Shown piece after piece: positions 44,532 to 53,780 of a stretch of 64,000 bases of DNA; the stretch's first letter is position 1, and each line of letters starts with the position of its first letter. The notes beneath the pieces were generated by a model. That model had not been told where the DNA came from. It worked only from the letters and a program-made list of their open reading frames with translations, and searched no databases. Position numbers and translations under genes: made by a program. Source of the stretch: Burkholderia pseudomultivorans (GTDB lineage Bacteria; Pseudomonadota; Gammaproteobacteria; Burkholderiales; Burkholderiaceae); assembly GCF_001718415.1 (NCBI RefSeq), contig NZ_CP013378.1, positions 558,001 to 622,000 of the forward strand, given 5' to 3'.

Positions 44532-46277
44532 ATGTCCGATCCGATTCATACGCTCGGCATCAATGCCGCCTTCCACGACAGCGCCGCGTGCCTGGTGCGC
44601 GACGGCGTGGTCGTCGCGGCGGCCGAAGAGGAACGGTTCACGCACGTGAAGCATGCGAAGCGGCCCGTGCCGTTCTCGACGTGGGAGCTGCCGTATCACG
44701 CGATCGACTACTGTCTCGCGGAAGCCGGCATCGCGCTCGCCGACGTGCAGCACGTCGCGTATTCGTACGATCCGTGGCTCGAGCTCGATCGTCACGGCGC
44801 GCAGCCGTCGCTGACGCTGCCGCTCGAACCGTCCGCGCAGGCGGCGCCGGCCGGCGGCGTATCGCCGTGGCACCCGCTGTTCCTGTCGTCGATCGTGAAC
44901 GCGCCGCGGCAGCTCGCCGGCGGCGCGCCGCACCACCTGCAGCGGCGCTTTCGCGGCGTCACGCACGACGGGCCGTTCCGCTGGCATTTCGTCGAGCATC
45001 ATCTCGCGCACGAGGCGAGCGCATTTCTCGCGGCGCCGTTCGACCATTGCGCGGTGATGACGATGGACGGCCGCGGCGAGCGCGCGACCACCAGCTACGG
45101 CGCATTCGACGGGCGCACCTACCGGCGGCTCGGCCAGGTCGACCTGCCGCACTCGCTCGGCCTGCTGTACGAGCGCGTGACGCGCTATCTCGGCTTCCTG
45201 CACTCGTCGGACGAGTACAAGGTGATGGCGCTCGCGTCGTACGGCAAGCCGGTGTATGCGGAGCCGATGCGCGGACTGGTCCGCTACTGCGGCGAAGGGC
45301 GCTACGAGACGGTCGACCGCGACCTGGTCGCGCTGTTCGGGCCCGCGCGCGAGCGCGGCGGGCCGATCACGCCGCAGCATTGCGACGTCGCGCATGCGTT
45401 GCAGCTCGTGCTCGAGGAAACCACCTTGCAGGCGGTCGAATGGCTCGCCGCGCAGAGCGGCGAGCGGCAGCTCGCGATGGCGGGCGGCGTCGCGCTGAAC
45501 TGCGTGATGAACGCGAAGATCCGCGATCGCGGCCCGTTCGACGACGTGTGGGTGCAGCCGGCCGCCGGCGACGCCGGCACCGCGCTCGGCGCGGCGCTGT
45601 GGACCGACTTCCGGATGCGCGGCGCACGCGGCGACTGGCGCATGGAGCACGCATACCTGGGGCCTTCGTACAGCGACGCGGCGATCGAGGCGTTCCTGCA
45701 GGAAGCGCAGCTGCCGTACCGCAAGCTGTCCGACGTCGCCGCGCAGACGGCCGCGCTGCTCGCCGCGAACCGCGTGATCGGCTGGTTCCAGGGCCGCATG
45801 GAGTTCGGCCCGCGCGCGCTCGGCGCCCGCTCGATCCTCGCGTCGCCGATCGATCCGGGCATGCAGCAGCGGCTGAACCGGATCAAGGACCGCGAGGACT
45901 TCCGGCCGGTCGCGCCGGTCGTGCTCGAGGCGAAGGCGCACGAGTGGTTCTCCGGCGGCCGGCGCGAGCCGCTGCGCGCGCCGTTCATGCTGTTCGTGTA
46001 CGACGTGCTGCCCGAGCGCGGCGAGCGGATTCCGGCGGTGCGCCATATCGACGGCACCGCGCGCGTGCAGACCGTCGATGCGCAACAGCATCCGCTGCTG
46101 CACGCGCTGTTGACCGAGTTCGACGCGCTGACCGGCGTGCCGGTGCTCGTCAACACCTCGTTCAACACGCGCGGCGAGCCGATCGTCTGCACGCCGCGCG
46201 ATGCGATCGAGTGCTTCTGGACCTCGCCGCTCGACGCGCTCGTGATCGGTTCGTTCCTGATGGAGAAGCCGAGATGA
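44532..46277 (+). CDS. Carbamoyltransferase (NodU/CmcH/TobZ family)
   Basis: A 581-residue O-carbamoyltransferase using carbamoyl phosphate and ATP, with the two-domain (YrdC-like and Kae1-like) design. Visible: LGINAAFHDSAACLVRDG, FVEHHLAHEASAF (metal-binding His), MTMDGRGERAT, MAGGVALNCVMNAKI, and the C-terminal GWFQGRMEFGPRALGARSIL and LVNTSFNTRGEPIV. Family members carbamoylate sugars of Nod factors and antibiotics. Located between two glycosyltransferases, it most likely decorates a glycan with a carbamoyl group. It starts three bases after the GT9 stop; its stop overlaps the GT2 start. Confidence 0.93.
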   Translation: MSDPIHTLGINAAFHDSAACLVRDGVVVAAAEEERFTHVKHAKRPVPFSTWELPYHAIDYCLAEAGIALADVQHVAYSYDPWLELDRHGAQPSLTLPLEPSAQAAPAGGVSPWHPLFLSSIVNAPRQLAGGAPHHLQRRFRGVTHDGPFRWHFVEHHLAHEASAFLAAPFDHCAVMTMDGRGERATTSYGAFDGRTYRRLGQVDLPHSLGLLYERVTRYLGFLHSSDEYKVMALASYGKPVYAEPMRGLVRYCGEGRYETVDRDLVALFGPARERGGPITPQHCDVAHALQLVLEETTLQAVEWLAAQSGERQLAMAGGVALNCVMNAKIRDRGPFDDVWVQPAAGDAGTALGAALWTDFRMRGARGDWRMEHAYLGPSYSDAAIEAFLQEAQLPYRKLSDVAAQTAALLAANRVIGWFQGRMEFGPRALGARSILASPIDPGMQQRLNRIKDREDFRPVAPVVLEAKAHEWFSGGRREPLRAPFMLFVYDVLPERGERIPAVRHIDGTARVQTVDAQQHPLLHALLTEFDALTGVPVLVNTSFNTRGEPIVCTPRDAIECFWTSPLDALVIGSFLMEKPR

Positions 46278-47275
46278 ACATGCGCGACACGCAGTTGCCG
46301 CCGATCGTATCGGTCGTCGTGCCGACGTTCCGGCGGCCCGACCTGCTCGAACGCTGCCTCGACGCGCTGTGCGCGCAGGTGTTCGACCCGACCACCTATG
46401 AAATCCTCGTCGTCGACGACGATCCGGCCGGCAGCGCGCGCGCCGTGGTCGATGCGCGCCGCGCCAGCGTGGCCGACGTGCCGACGATCCGCTACCTGAG
46501 CGCGCCCGACACGCAGGGGCCGGCCGCCGCGCGCAACGTCGGCTGGCGGCAAGCGCGCGGCGCGCTGATCGCGTTCACCGACGACGACACGATTCCCGAT
46601 CCGACCTGGCTGCGGCACGGCGCGGCCGCGCTGCTGGCCGAGCCGTCGGCGGCCGCCGCGGCCGGCCGCATCGACGTGCCGTTGCGGCCGCGGCCGACCG
46701 ACTACGAACGCGACGCGGCCGGCCTCGCGCATGCCGAATTCGCGACCGCGAACTGCTTCGTGCGGCGCGCGGCGCTCGAACGCATCGGCGGGTTCGACGA
46801 GCGCTTCACGCGTGCGTGGCGCGAGGACGCGGACCTGATGTTCGCGCTGCGCGAGCAGGCGGGGCCGATCGTCGGCGTCGACGCCGCGCGCATCGTGCAT
46901 CCGGTGCGTCCCGCACGCTGGGGCGTGAGCATCGGCCAGCAATCGAAGGTGTATTTCGACGCGCTGCTGTACAAGAAGCATCGCGCGACCTATCGCCGGC
47001 ATATCCGTCCGGTGCCGCCGTGGCATTACTACGCGGCGGTGCTCGCGGCGCTCGGCGCGATCGTCTGCTTCGCGGCGCGCTGGCCGGTGGCGGGCGCGGC
47101 ATGCGCGGGCGTATGGGCCGCGATCACCGCCGTGTTCTGCTGGCGGCGGCTGCGCGGCACGCAGCTCACGCCGTCGCACGTCGCCGAGATGATCGTCACG
47201 TCGATCGCGATTCCGCCGGTCTCGCTGTACTGGCGCATACGAGGCGCGCTGCATTTCCGCGTGCTGTTCCTGTGA
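46274..47275 (+). CDS. Glycosyltransferase family 2 with C-terminal membrane helices
   Basis: GT-A fold glycosyltransferase, 333 aa. PIVSVVVPTFRRPDLLERCL starts the domain, LVVDDDP and AFTDDDTIPDP (DxD-type metal site) follow, and WREDADLMFALRE is the catalytic-base region. Two or three helices near the C terminus (YYAAVLAALGAIVCFAARWP; AACAGVWAAITAVFCWRRL) anchor it to the membrane. ATGA and GTGA overlaps with the neighbours show tight coupling. Donor and acceptor unknown. Confidence 0.9.
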   Translation: MNMRDTQLPPIVSVVVPTFRRPDLLERCLDALCAQVFDPTTYEILVVDDDPAGSARAVVDARRASVADVPTIRYLSAPDTQGPAAARNVGWRQARGALIAFTDDDTIPDPTWLRHGAAALLAEPSAAAAAGRIDVPLRPRPTDYERDAAGLAHAEFATANCFVRRAALERIGGFDERFTRAWREDADLMFALREQAGPIVGVDAARIVHPVRPARWGVSIGQQSKVYFDALLYKKHRATYRRHIRPVPPWHYYAAVLAALGAIVCFAARWPVAGAACAGVWAAITAVFCWRRLRGTQLTPSHVAEMIVTSIAIPPVSLYWRIRGALHFRVLFL

Positions 47276-48348
47276 AAGCCGCGCCGTTCGATGCGTCGAG
47301 GCCGCCGCGGATCGTCGTGTTCCGCGCGCTGCAGCTCGGCGACATGCTGTGCGCGGTGCCGGCGCTGCGCGCGCTGCGGCGCGGCCAGCCCGACGCGCGC
47401 ATCACGCTGGTCGGGCTGCCGTGGGCGCGCGAGTTCGCGTCGCGCTTTGCCGACTACGTGAACGACTTCATCGCGTTCCCCGGCGCGCCCGGTCTCGGCG
47501 AACAACCCGAGCCCGACGCGGCCGCCTACGACGCATTCGTCGCGAAATGCCGCGCGCGCGAGTTCGACCTGGCGATCCAGCTGCACGGCAGCGGCGTGCA
47601 GACCAACGCGATCGTCGCGTCGCTCGGCGCGGCGCGCACCGCCGGCTTCATGCCCGCCGACGGCAAGGCGGCCGCGCTCGATTGCACGATCGCGTGGCAC
47701 GACCCCGAGCCCGAGGTCACGCGCTATCTGCGGCTGATGAAAGTGCTCGGCTACGACGACTGGGGCGACTACCTCGAATTCCCGCTGGGCGGCCTCGACT
47801 ATGCGCTGTGGCACGTGCTCAGCGAAGAGCATGCGCTCGATCCGGGCCGCTACGTGGTCGTGCATCCCGGCGCGCGCATGCCGTCGCGGCGCTGGCCGAT
47901 CGAGCGCTTCGCGAGCGCCGCGCGGCAACTCGCGGACGACGGCTGGCAGATCGTGCTGACCGGCACCCGCGCGGAGCTTGCGCTCGCCGGCGCGTTCGCG
48001 GAACAGCTCGCGCGGCCGTGCGTGAACCTGTGCGGCCGCACGCCGCTCGGCGCGCTCGCGGCGCTGATCGGGCGCGCCCGGCTGCTGCTGTGCAACGACA
48101 CCGGCGTATCGCACGTCGCGGCCGCGCTCGGCACGCCGAGCGTGGTCGTCGCGTGCGGCAGCGATACCGCGCGCTGGGCGCCGCTCGACGGCGAGCGCCA
48201 TCGCGTGCTCGCCAACTACCCGTCATGCCGCCCGTGCACGTTCGACACCTGTCCGTACCAGCACGAATGCGCGACGGCGATCGGCATCGACGACGTGATC
48301 GACCAGGCGAGCGCACTGCTCGCGGAGGAGCGACGTCATGTCACGTAA
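47272..48348 (+). CDS. Glycosyltransferase family 9 protein (heptosyltransferase-like) 2
   Basis: Second GT9 member, 358 aa. RIVVFRALQLGDMLCAVPAL at the N terminus, VVHPGARMPSRRWPIERFAS mid-protein, LLLCNDTGVSHVAAALGTPS in the donor site and a C-terminal CRPCTFDTCPYQHEC. The GTG start at 47272 overlaps the GT2 stop (GTGA). It is only moderately like the first GT9, so the two probably act at different steps. Its last 11 bases overlap the next gene. Confidence 0.9.
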   Translation: MKAAPFDASRPPRIVVFRALQLGDMLCAVPALRALRRGQPDARITLVGLPWAREFASRFADYVNDFIAFPGAPGLGEQPEPDAAAYDAFVAKCRAREFDLAIQLHGSGVQTNAIVASLGAARTAGFMPADGKAAALDCTIAWHDPEPEVTRYLRLMKVLGYDDWGDYLEFPLGGLDYALWHVLSEEHALDPGRYVVVHPGARMPSRRWPIERFASAARQLADDGWQIVLTGTRAELALAGAFAEQLARPCVNLCGRTPLGALAALIGRARLLLCNDTGVSHVAAALGTPSVVVACGSDTARWAPLDGERHRVLANYPSCRPCTFDTCPYQHECATAIGIDDVIDQASALLAEERRHVT

Positions 48349-49288
48349 ACGATTGCGCGTGCTGACCTGGCACGTGCATGGCAACTACCTGTATTACCTG
48401 TCGCAGGCGCCGCACGATTTCTTCATCGTGACGCGGCCGCAGCATCCGCCCGGCTATGCGGGCCGCGTCGGGCACCTGCCGTGGGGCGACAACGTGCACG
48501 AGGTGCCGGCCGAATGCGTGCGCGACACCGAGTTCGACTGCGTGCTGTACCAGCATCACAATCACTATCGGCACGATCGCCTGCATCTGCTGAGCGACGC
48601 GCAGCGGATGCTGCCGGCGCTGTTCGTCGAGCACGACCCGCCGCGCGAGCATCCGACCGATACGCTGCATCCGGTGCAGGATCCGAACGTGCTGCTCGTG
48701 CATGTGACGCCGTTCAACGCGCTGATGTGGGACAACGGGATCACGCCGACCCGCGTGATCGAGCACGGCGTACTGGTGCCCGACGACGTCACGTATCACG
48801 GCACGCTGCCCAAGGGCGTGACGGTCGTGAACAACCTCGCGCGGCGCGGCCGCCGGCTCGGCGCGGACCTGTTCGAGGTCGTGCGTCACAGCGTGCCGAT
48901 CGACCTGGTCGGGATGGGCTCGAGCGAGCTCGGCGGAATCGGCGAGGTGCCGAATCCGGCGCTGCCGCAGTTCCTGTCGCACTATCGGTTCTTCTTCAAC
49001 CCGATCCGCTACACGAGCCTCGGGCTCGCGGTGATCGAGGCGATGATGATCGGCCTGCCGATCGTCGCGCTCGCGACGACCGAAATGGCGCAACTGGTGA
49101 AGACGGGATCGAACGGCGTCGCCGATACGCGGCCGGCCGTGCTGATCGAGGCGATGCGCACGCTGATCCGCGATCCGGAGCTCGCGCGCGAGTGGGGCGC
49201 GGCCGCGCGCCGCGATGCGCGCGAGCGCTTCGGCATCGAGCGCTTCGCACGCGACTGGGACGCCGCGCTGCGCGACGTCGCGACGTGA
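48338..49288 (+). CDS. Glycosyltransferase, GT4-like, last gene of glycan operon
   Basis: A 316-residue protein beginning RLRVLTWHVHGNYLYYLSQA. It contains LFVEHDPPREHPTDTLHPVQ, VIEHGVLVP, VVNNLARRGRRLGADLFE and the C-terminal YTSLGLAVIEAMMIGLPIVA, which corresponds to the ExxxxxxxE donor-site region of retaining GT-B enzymes although the first Glu is not obvious. The His-rich N terminus is unusual. It is coupled by an 11-base overlap to the GT9 gene and ends the plus-strand operon. Confidence 0.82.
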   Translation: MSRKRLRVLTWHVHGNYLYYLSQAPHDFFIVTRPQHPPGYAGRVGHLPWGDNVHEVPAECVRDTEFDCVLYQHHNHYRHDRLHLLSDAQRMLPALFVEHDPPREHPTDTLHPVQDPNVLLVHVTPFNALMWDNGITPTRVIEHGVLVPDDVTYHGTLPKGVTVVNNLARRGRRLGADLFEVVRHSVPIDLVGMGSSELGGIGEVPNPALPQFLSHYRFFFNPIRYTSLGLAVIEAMMIGLPIVALATTEMAQLVKTGSNGVADTRPAVLIEAMRTLIRDPELAREWGAAARRDARERFGIERFARDWDAALRDVAT

Positions 49289-49314
49289 CGGCGCGAGCCG
49301 ACATGCGCGCCGTC
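49287..49314. terminator. Hairpin at the end of the glycan operon
   Basis: GACGGCGCG (49287-49295) and CGCGCCGTC (49306-49314) form a perfect 9-bp stem with a 10-base loop; the left arm overlaps the operon's last stop codon. It lies between convergent genes. There is no T-run. Confidence 0.4.
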
Positions 49315-49325
49315 GCGCACCGCGC

Positions 49326-50330
<1,005 letters not shown>

Positions 50331-50675
50331 GGTGTGATATCGAACAAGGAAGTTTTGACCGAATGCATGCGGCGGGAAGAAAAAACGACGCACAGGCGTC
50401 GTCTTATTCATGCACAGAGCATATCTTTTATACCGATCGCGAGGCATTGAATCTCGCAATCCGCGCAGTCGATACGGATAGATTTATTCGATGGGGAACG
50501 CATGCACGACACCGCTCTTCTATACTGCTAAGCGTCGTTTGTCATCGCAGGACGCTTGCCCGATCGAATCGCGCGCATCGCCGATGCGCCGCCGTATTAC
50601 CGGTGCCCGATCGCGCTGCCCACCCGTCGCGGTTCCGGCCGCTTCGCGCGCCGGGCCGCATTACAAGGAGCCCCG
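50331..50675. other. Divergent regulatory region between two sigma-54 activators
   Basis: Distinctly AT-richer than the window. Holds a strong minus-strand intrinsic terminator (separate entry), a TATAAA element on the minus strand (about 50428-50433) and TATACT on the plus strand (50521-50526) that may serve as -10 elements. I found no convincing -24/-12 promoter and no coding gene. Confidence 0.45.
50380..50402 (-). terminator. Intrinsic terminator in the leader of the minus-strand activator
   Basis: On the minus strand ACGACGC (complement of 50396-50402) pairs with GCGTCGT (complement of 50385-50391) around CTGT, followed at once by a run of five T (complement of 50380-50384). It lies 55 bases upstream of the activator start with no minus-strand gene beyond it, so it would end either a short leader RNA (attenuation) or a small RNA. 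Confidence 0.6.
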
Positions 50676-52043
50676 ATGCCCTATGTCCTGATCGTAGAAG
50701 ACGATGCCGATACGCGCACGATGCTCGCGACGCTCGCGCGCACGCAGCAGCTCGCATGCGACACGGCCGCCACGCTGGAGGAAGCGCGTACGCTCGTGTC
50801 GACGCATACGCCCGACCTGGTGCTGTGCGATCTCGTGCTGCCCGACGGCAACGGGATGGATTTGTTCGATGCATTACCGAAACGCGCGCACTGCGAGATC
50901 GTGCTGACCACCGGTCACGCGAGCCTCGAAACCGCGATCGACGCACTGCGGCGCGGTGCGACCGATTATCTGGTGAAGCCGCTGAACATGCAGCGGCTCA
51001 ACAGCATCTTCGCGCGCGTGCCGCGCACCACCGCGCTGCACGAGGAGATCGCGGAGCTGCGCTCGGAGCTGCAGCGTCTCGGCCGCTTCGGCCGCATGCT
51101 CGGCAGCTCGCCCGCGATGCAGGCCGTGTACGACGCGATCGGTCGCGTCGCGCGCACCGAAGCATCGGTGCTGCTGACCGGCGAATCGGGCACCGGCAAG
51201 GAACTCGCTGCACAGACGATTCACGACCTGAGCCTGCGGCGGCGCGGGCCGTTCCTCGCGATCAACTGCGGCGCGATCGCAGCGAACCTCGTCGAGAGCG
51301 AAATGTTCGGCCACGACCGCGGCAGTTTCACGGGCGCCGAGCGTCAGCACAAGGGCTTCTTCGAACGCGCCGACGGCGGCACGCTGTTCCTCGACGAAAT
51401 TACCGAGATGCCGCTCGAATCGCAGGTCAAGCTGCTGCGCGTGCTGGAGACCGGGCGGCTCACGCGGCTCGGCTCGACGCGCGAGATCGACGTCGACGTG
51501 CGCATCGTCGCGGCAACCAACCGCGACCCCGAAGCCGCGATGGCGGACGGCAAGCTGCGGCCCGATCTCTATCACCGCATCAACGTGTTTCCGATTCCGC
51601 TGCCGTCGCTCAGCGAGCGCGGCGACGATATCCCGATGCTCGCCGACGCGTTCCTGCAGCGCTACAACGAAGAGAGCGGCCGCAACCTGCGCTTCTCGCC
51701 GGCCGCGCGCGAAGCGCTGAAGACCTACGCATGGCCCGGCAATGTGCGCGAACTGCGCAACTTCGTGCAGCGCGCGAGCATCTTCAGCGACGTCGACGTG
51801 ATCGACACGCTGCCGCCGCCGATCATGGACGAGCTGTCGAGCATGGTCGATTCGCACGAGGATCGCGTGACGGTGCCGTTCGGCACGCCGCTCGAGGAGG
51901 TCGACCGCAAGCTGATCCTCGGCACGATCGCGCAATGCGGCGGCGTCAAGGCGCAGGCCGCCGAAGTGCTCGACGTCAGCCTGAAGACGATCTACAACCG
52001 GCTCGCGCAGCTCGAAAGCGAGTCCGACAAGCCGGATTCCTGA
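50676..52043 (+). CDS. NtrC-type response regulator (receiver, sigma-54 AAA+, Fis HTH)
   Basis: A 455-residue response regulator. The receiver domain (1-120) has LIVEDDADT, phospho-Asp in [11 protein letters not shown] (about 52) and Lys in YLVKPLN. The AAA+ domain follows (about 145-375: Walker [15 protein letters not shown], Walker [25 protein letters not shown], arginine-finger region), then a Fis-type helix-turn-helix ([17 protein letters not shown]). AAGGAG site. A likely cognate kinase is the membrane hybrid kinase at 53781. It is the probable phospho-regulated activator of the surrounding glycan genes; targets are not shown. Confidence 0.93.
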   Translation: MPYVLIVEDDADTRTMLATLARTQQLACDTAATLEEARTLVSTHTPDLVLCDLVLPDGNGMDLFDALPKRAHCEIVLTTGHASLETAIDALRRGATDYLVKPLNMQRLNSIFARVPRTTALHEEIAELRSELQRLGRFGRMLGSSPAMQAVYDAIGRVARTEASVLLTGESGTGKELAAQTIHDLSLRRRGPFLAINCGAIAANLVESEMFGHDRGSFTGAERQHKGFFERADGGTLFLDEITEMPLESQVKLLRVLETGRLTRLGSTREIDVDVRIVAATNRDPEAAMADGKLRPDLYHRINVFPIPLPSLSERGDDIPMLADAFLQRYNEESGRNLRFSPAAREALKTYAWPGNVRELRNFVQRASIFSDVDVIDTLPPPIMDELSSMVDSHEDRVTVPFGTPLEEVDRKLILGTIAQCGGVKAQAAEVLDVSLKTIYNRLAQLESESDKPDS

Positions 52044-52063
52044 TGCCGCCGCGGCGAACGCGT

Positions 52064-52990
52064 TCATGGTCCGGCCTCGCTGCGGCGCCGCGCGTCGTCG
52101 TCGATGAGGCGGCGGCGCATGCGCTCGACGTGCGGCGGGATCGCGCGCCGTTCGCGCAGGATCCACGGCAGGCCCGCGAAGGTGCGCAGGATCGCGCGTT
52201 CGCGGCGCAGGTTCGGCAGCGTGCGCAGCGTATGGGCGAGCGCGGCGGCCGTCGGCCAGCGCAGCCACGCGGTCCACGCGGCGTTGCGTGCGGCCACGCG
52301 CGCGCGCGTGCGCGCGTCGCGCAGGCTCGACGGGTAGTGATGAACGGTCAGCTGCGGCGCATAGGCGAGCCATGCGCCGGCGCCGTACAGATCGAGCGCG
52401 AGCAGCGCTTCCTCGCCGCCGATGAAATAGCGCGGATGGTAGCCGCCCGCGCGCACGAACGCATCGCGCCGGAAGATCGTCGCGCCGGCGAGCAGCCCGA
52501 GGATCGGGCGGCCCGGCAGCGCGACCGGTGCGTCGAGCGGGCTGTCGGCCATCAGGCGGCAGGTCGGGTCCTCGCGCCGCTCCGGGCCGACCAGCACGCG
52601 CGCGGTCAGCGCGGCGACGTGCGGATACGCGTCGAGCAGGTTCGCGGCGTGGCGCAGCGAGTCGGGCGCCCACCACGTGTCGTCGTCGCAGAACGCGACG
52701 TAGCGCGTGCGCGCGACCGCCACGCCGAGATTGCGGCCCGCCGCGCCCGGGTTGTGCGACGCGTGCACCAGCGTCGCGTGCGGGAAGCGGCCGCGCACGA
52801 GCATCGCGGTGTCGCGGTCCGACGCGTTGTCGACGACGACGATCGCGGGCCGGTCCGGCAATGCGCTGAGCCGCGCGAGCGTGCGCGCGAGTTCGAACGG
52901 GCGCCGGTAGGTCAGCACGACGGCGGTCACGCGCGCTTCGTGCGGCGGCAGGGCGAGGCGCGCGGGCGTTACGCGGACGGGGTTTCGCAT
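52064..52990 (-). CDS. Glycosyltransferase family 2
   Basis: GT-A fold glycosyltransferase, 308 aa. TAVVLTYRRPFELARTLARL opens the domain, with IVVVDNASD, the FCDDDTWW metal site and a YFIGGEEALLALDLYGAG acceptor region. No obvious membrane anchor. Its start overlaps the end of the upstream PIG-L gene by 22 bases, so the two form an operon. Convergent with the response regulator, 20 bases apart. Confidence 0.9.
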   Translation of the reverse strand: MRNPVRVTPARLALPPHEARVTAVVLTYRRPFELARTLARLSALPDRPAIVVVDNASDRDTAMLVRGRFPHATLVHASHNPGAAGRNLGVAVARTRYVAFCDDDTWWAPDSLRHAANLLDAYPHVAALTARVLVGPERREDPTCRLMADSPLDAPVALPGRPILGLLAGATIFRRDAFVRAGGYHPRYFIGGEEALLALDLYGAGAWLAYAPQLTVHHYPSSLRDARTRARVAARNAAWTAWLRWPTAAALAHTLRTLPNLRRERAILRTFAGLPWILRERRAIPPHVERMRRRLIDDDARRRSEAGP

Positions 52991-53664
52991 TCGAGCTGCC
53001 AGTACGCTTCGGGTTCACGGAGGTCGACGAGCGCATGCGGTTCGAACAGCGCGATCTGACTCGCATAGGCCTTCACGGCCGCGGCCTTCGCCGCGCCGCC
53101 GTCCATGCGATTGCCGGCCGGCGCGGCCACGGGCCGCGCGATCCAGCCGCGCTCGCGCCAGTCGATCACGCGCCTGGCCATCAGGCCGTCGATCCGGCGA
53201 TACGGCACGTCCTCGAAGAAACGCCACGCGCGCGACCCATGCCGGCCGCGCAGCAGCGACAACATCGCCTGCTGCACCTGCAGGTGGTCGCGATGGAACA
53301 GGCCGGCCGGTGCAAGCACGCCGGCGTCCGGATGCGCGTCGAGCGCGTCGGCCACGCGCGCGGCGATGTCCGTCGCGCTGGCCGGCACGCCGTACTGGTC
53401 GTCGAGGAAATCGAGCCACACGGGGCGCGCGTCGAGCAGCGCGAGGGCGCGGCGATCCTCGTCGCGGCGCAGATGCATCGCTTCGTCGGCGCTGCGAAAA
53501 CCCGCGCGCCGGTCCCATGGCGGCGGCGCGGTGCCGGCGGGCGGGATGCCGGCGAACACGGTGACGACGATCGAACCGGGCGCCTGTGCGAGCAGGCGTC
53601 CGCAACTGAACACCGCGTCGTCGAGATGCGGCGATACGACAAGCCAGCGGGTGGGGGCGGTCAT
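52969..53664 (-). CDS. PIG-L family deacetylase
   Basis: A 231-residue zinc-dependent N-acetylglucosaminyl-type deacetylase family member. WLVVSPHLDDAVFSCGRLLA holds the metal-binding PHxDD motif, and LFHRDHLQV the third ligand His. Relatives (PIG-L, MshB) remove acetyl groups from GlcNAc conjugates. Beside a GT2 it may deacetylate a nascent amino-sugar glycan. The start at 53664 is chosen for homology at the PHLDD distance; GGAGA is about 11 bases upstream. Confidence 0.9.
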   Translation of the reverse strand: MTAPTRWLVVSPHLDDAVFSCGRLLAQAPGSIVVTVFAGIPPAGTAPPPWDRRAGFRSADEAMHLRRDEDRRALALLDARPVWLDFLDDQYGVPASATDIAARVADALDAHPDAGVLAPAGLFHRDHLQVQQAMLSLLRGRHGSRAWRFFEDVPYRRIDGLMARRVIDWRERGWIARPVAAPAGNRMDGGAAKAAAVKAYASQIALFEPHALVDLREPEAYWQLECETPSA

Positions 53665-53780
53665 GGCAAAAGCGTCTCCATCGTGCGCGGCGAGGCCCGC
53701 GTCGGGCATCCACAAGCAGGCGGCATGCCCGCGCGTCGCGCCGGCCGGCCGTCGCGAACGCTGCGGCAGGGGTGCCCGCG

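Noticed and set aside
43245..46103. Minus-strand open frame of 952 codons opposite the glycan operon
   Set aside because: Antisense shadow of GT9 and carbamoyltransferase genes whose motifs are explicit on the plus strand.
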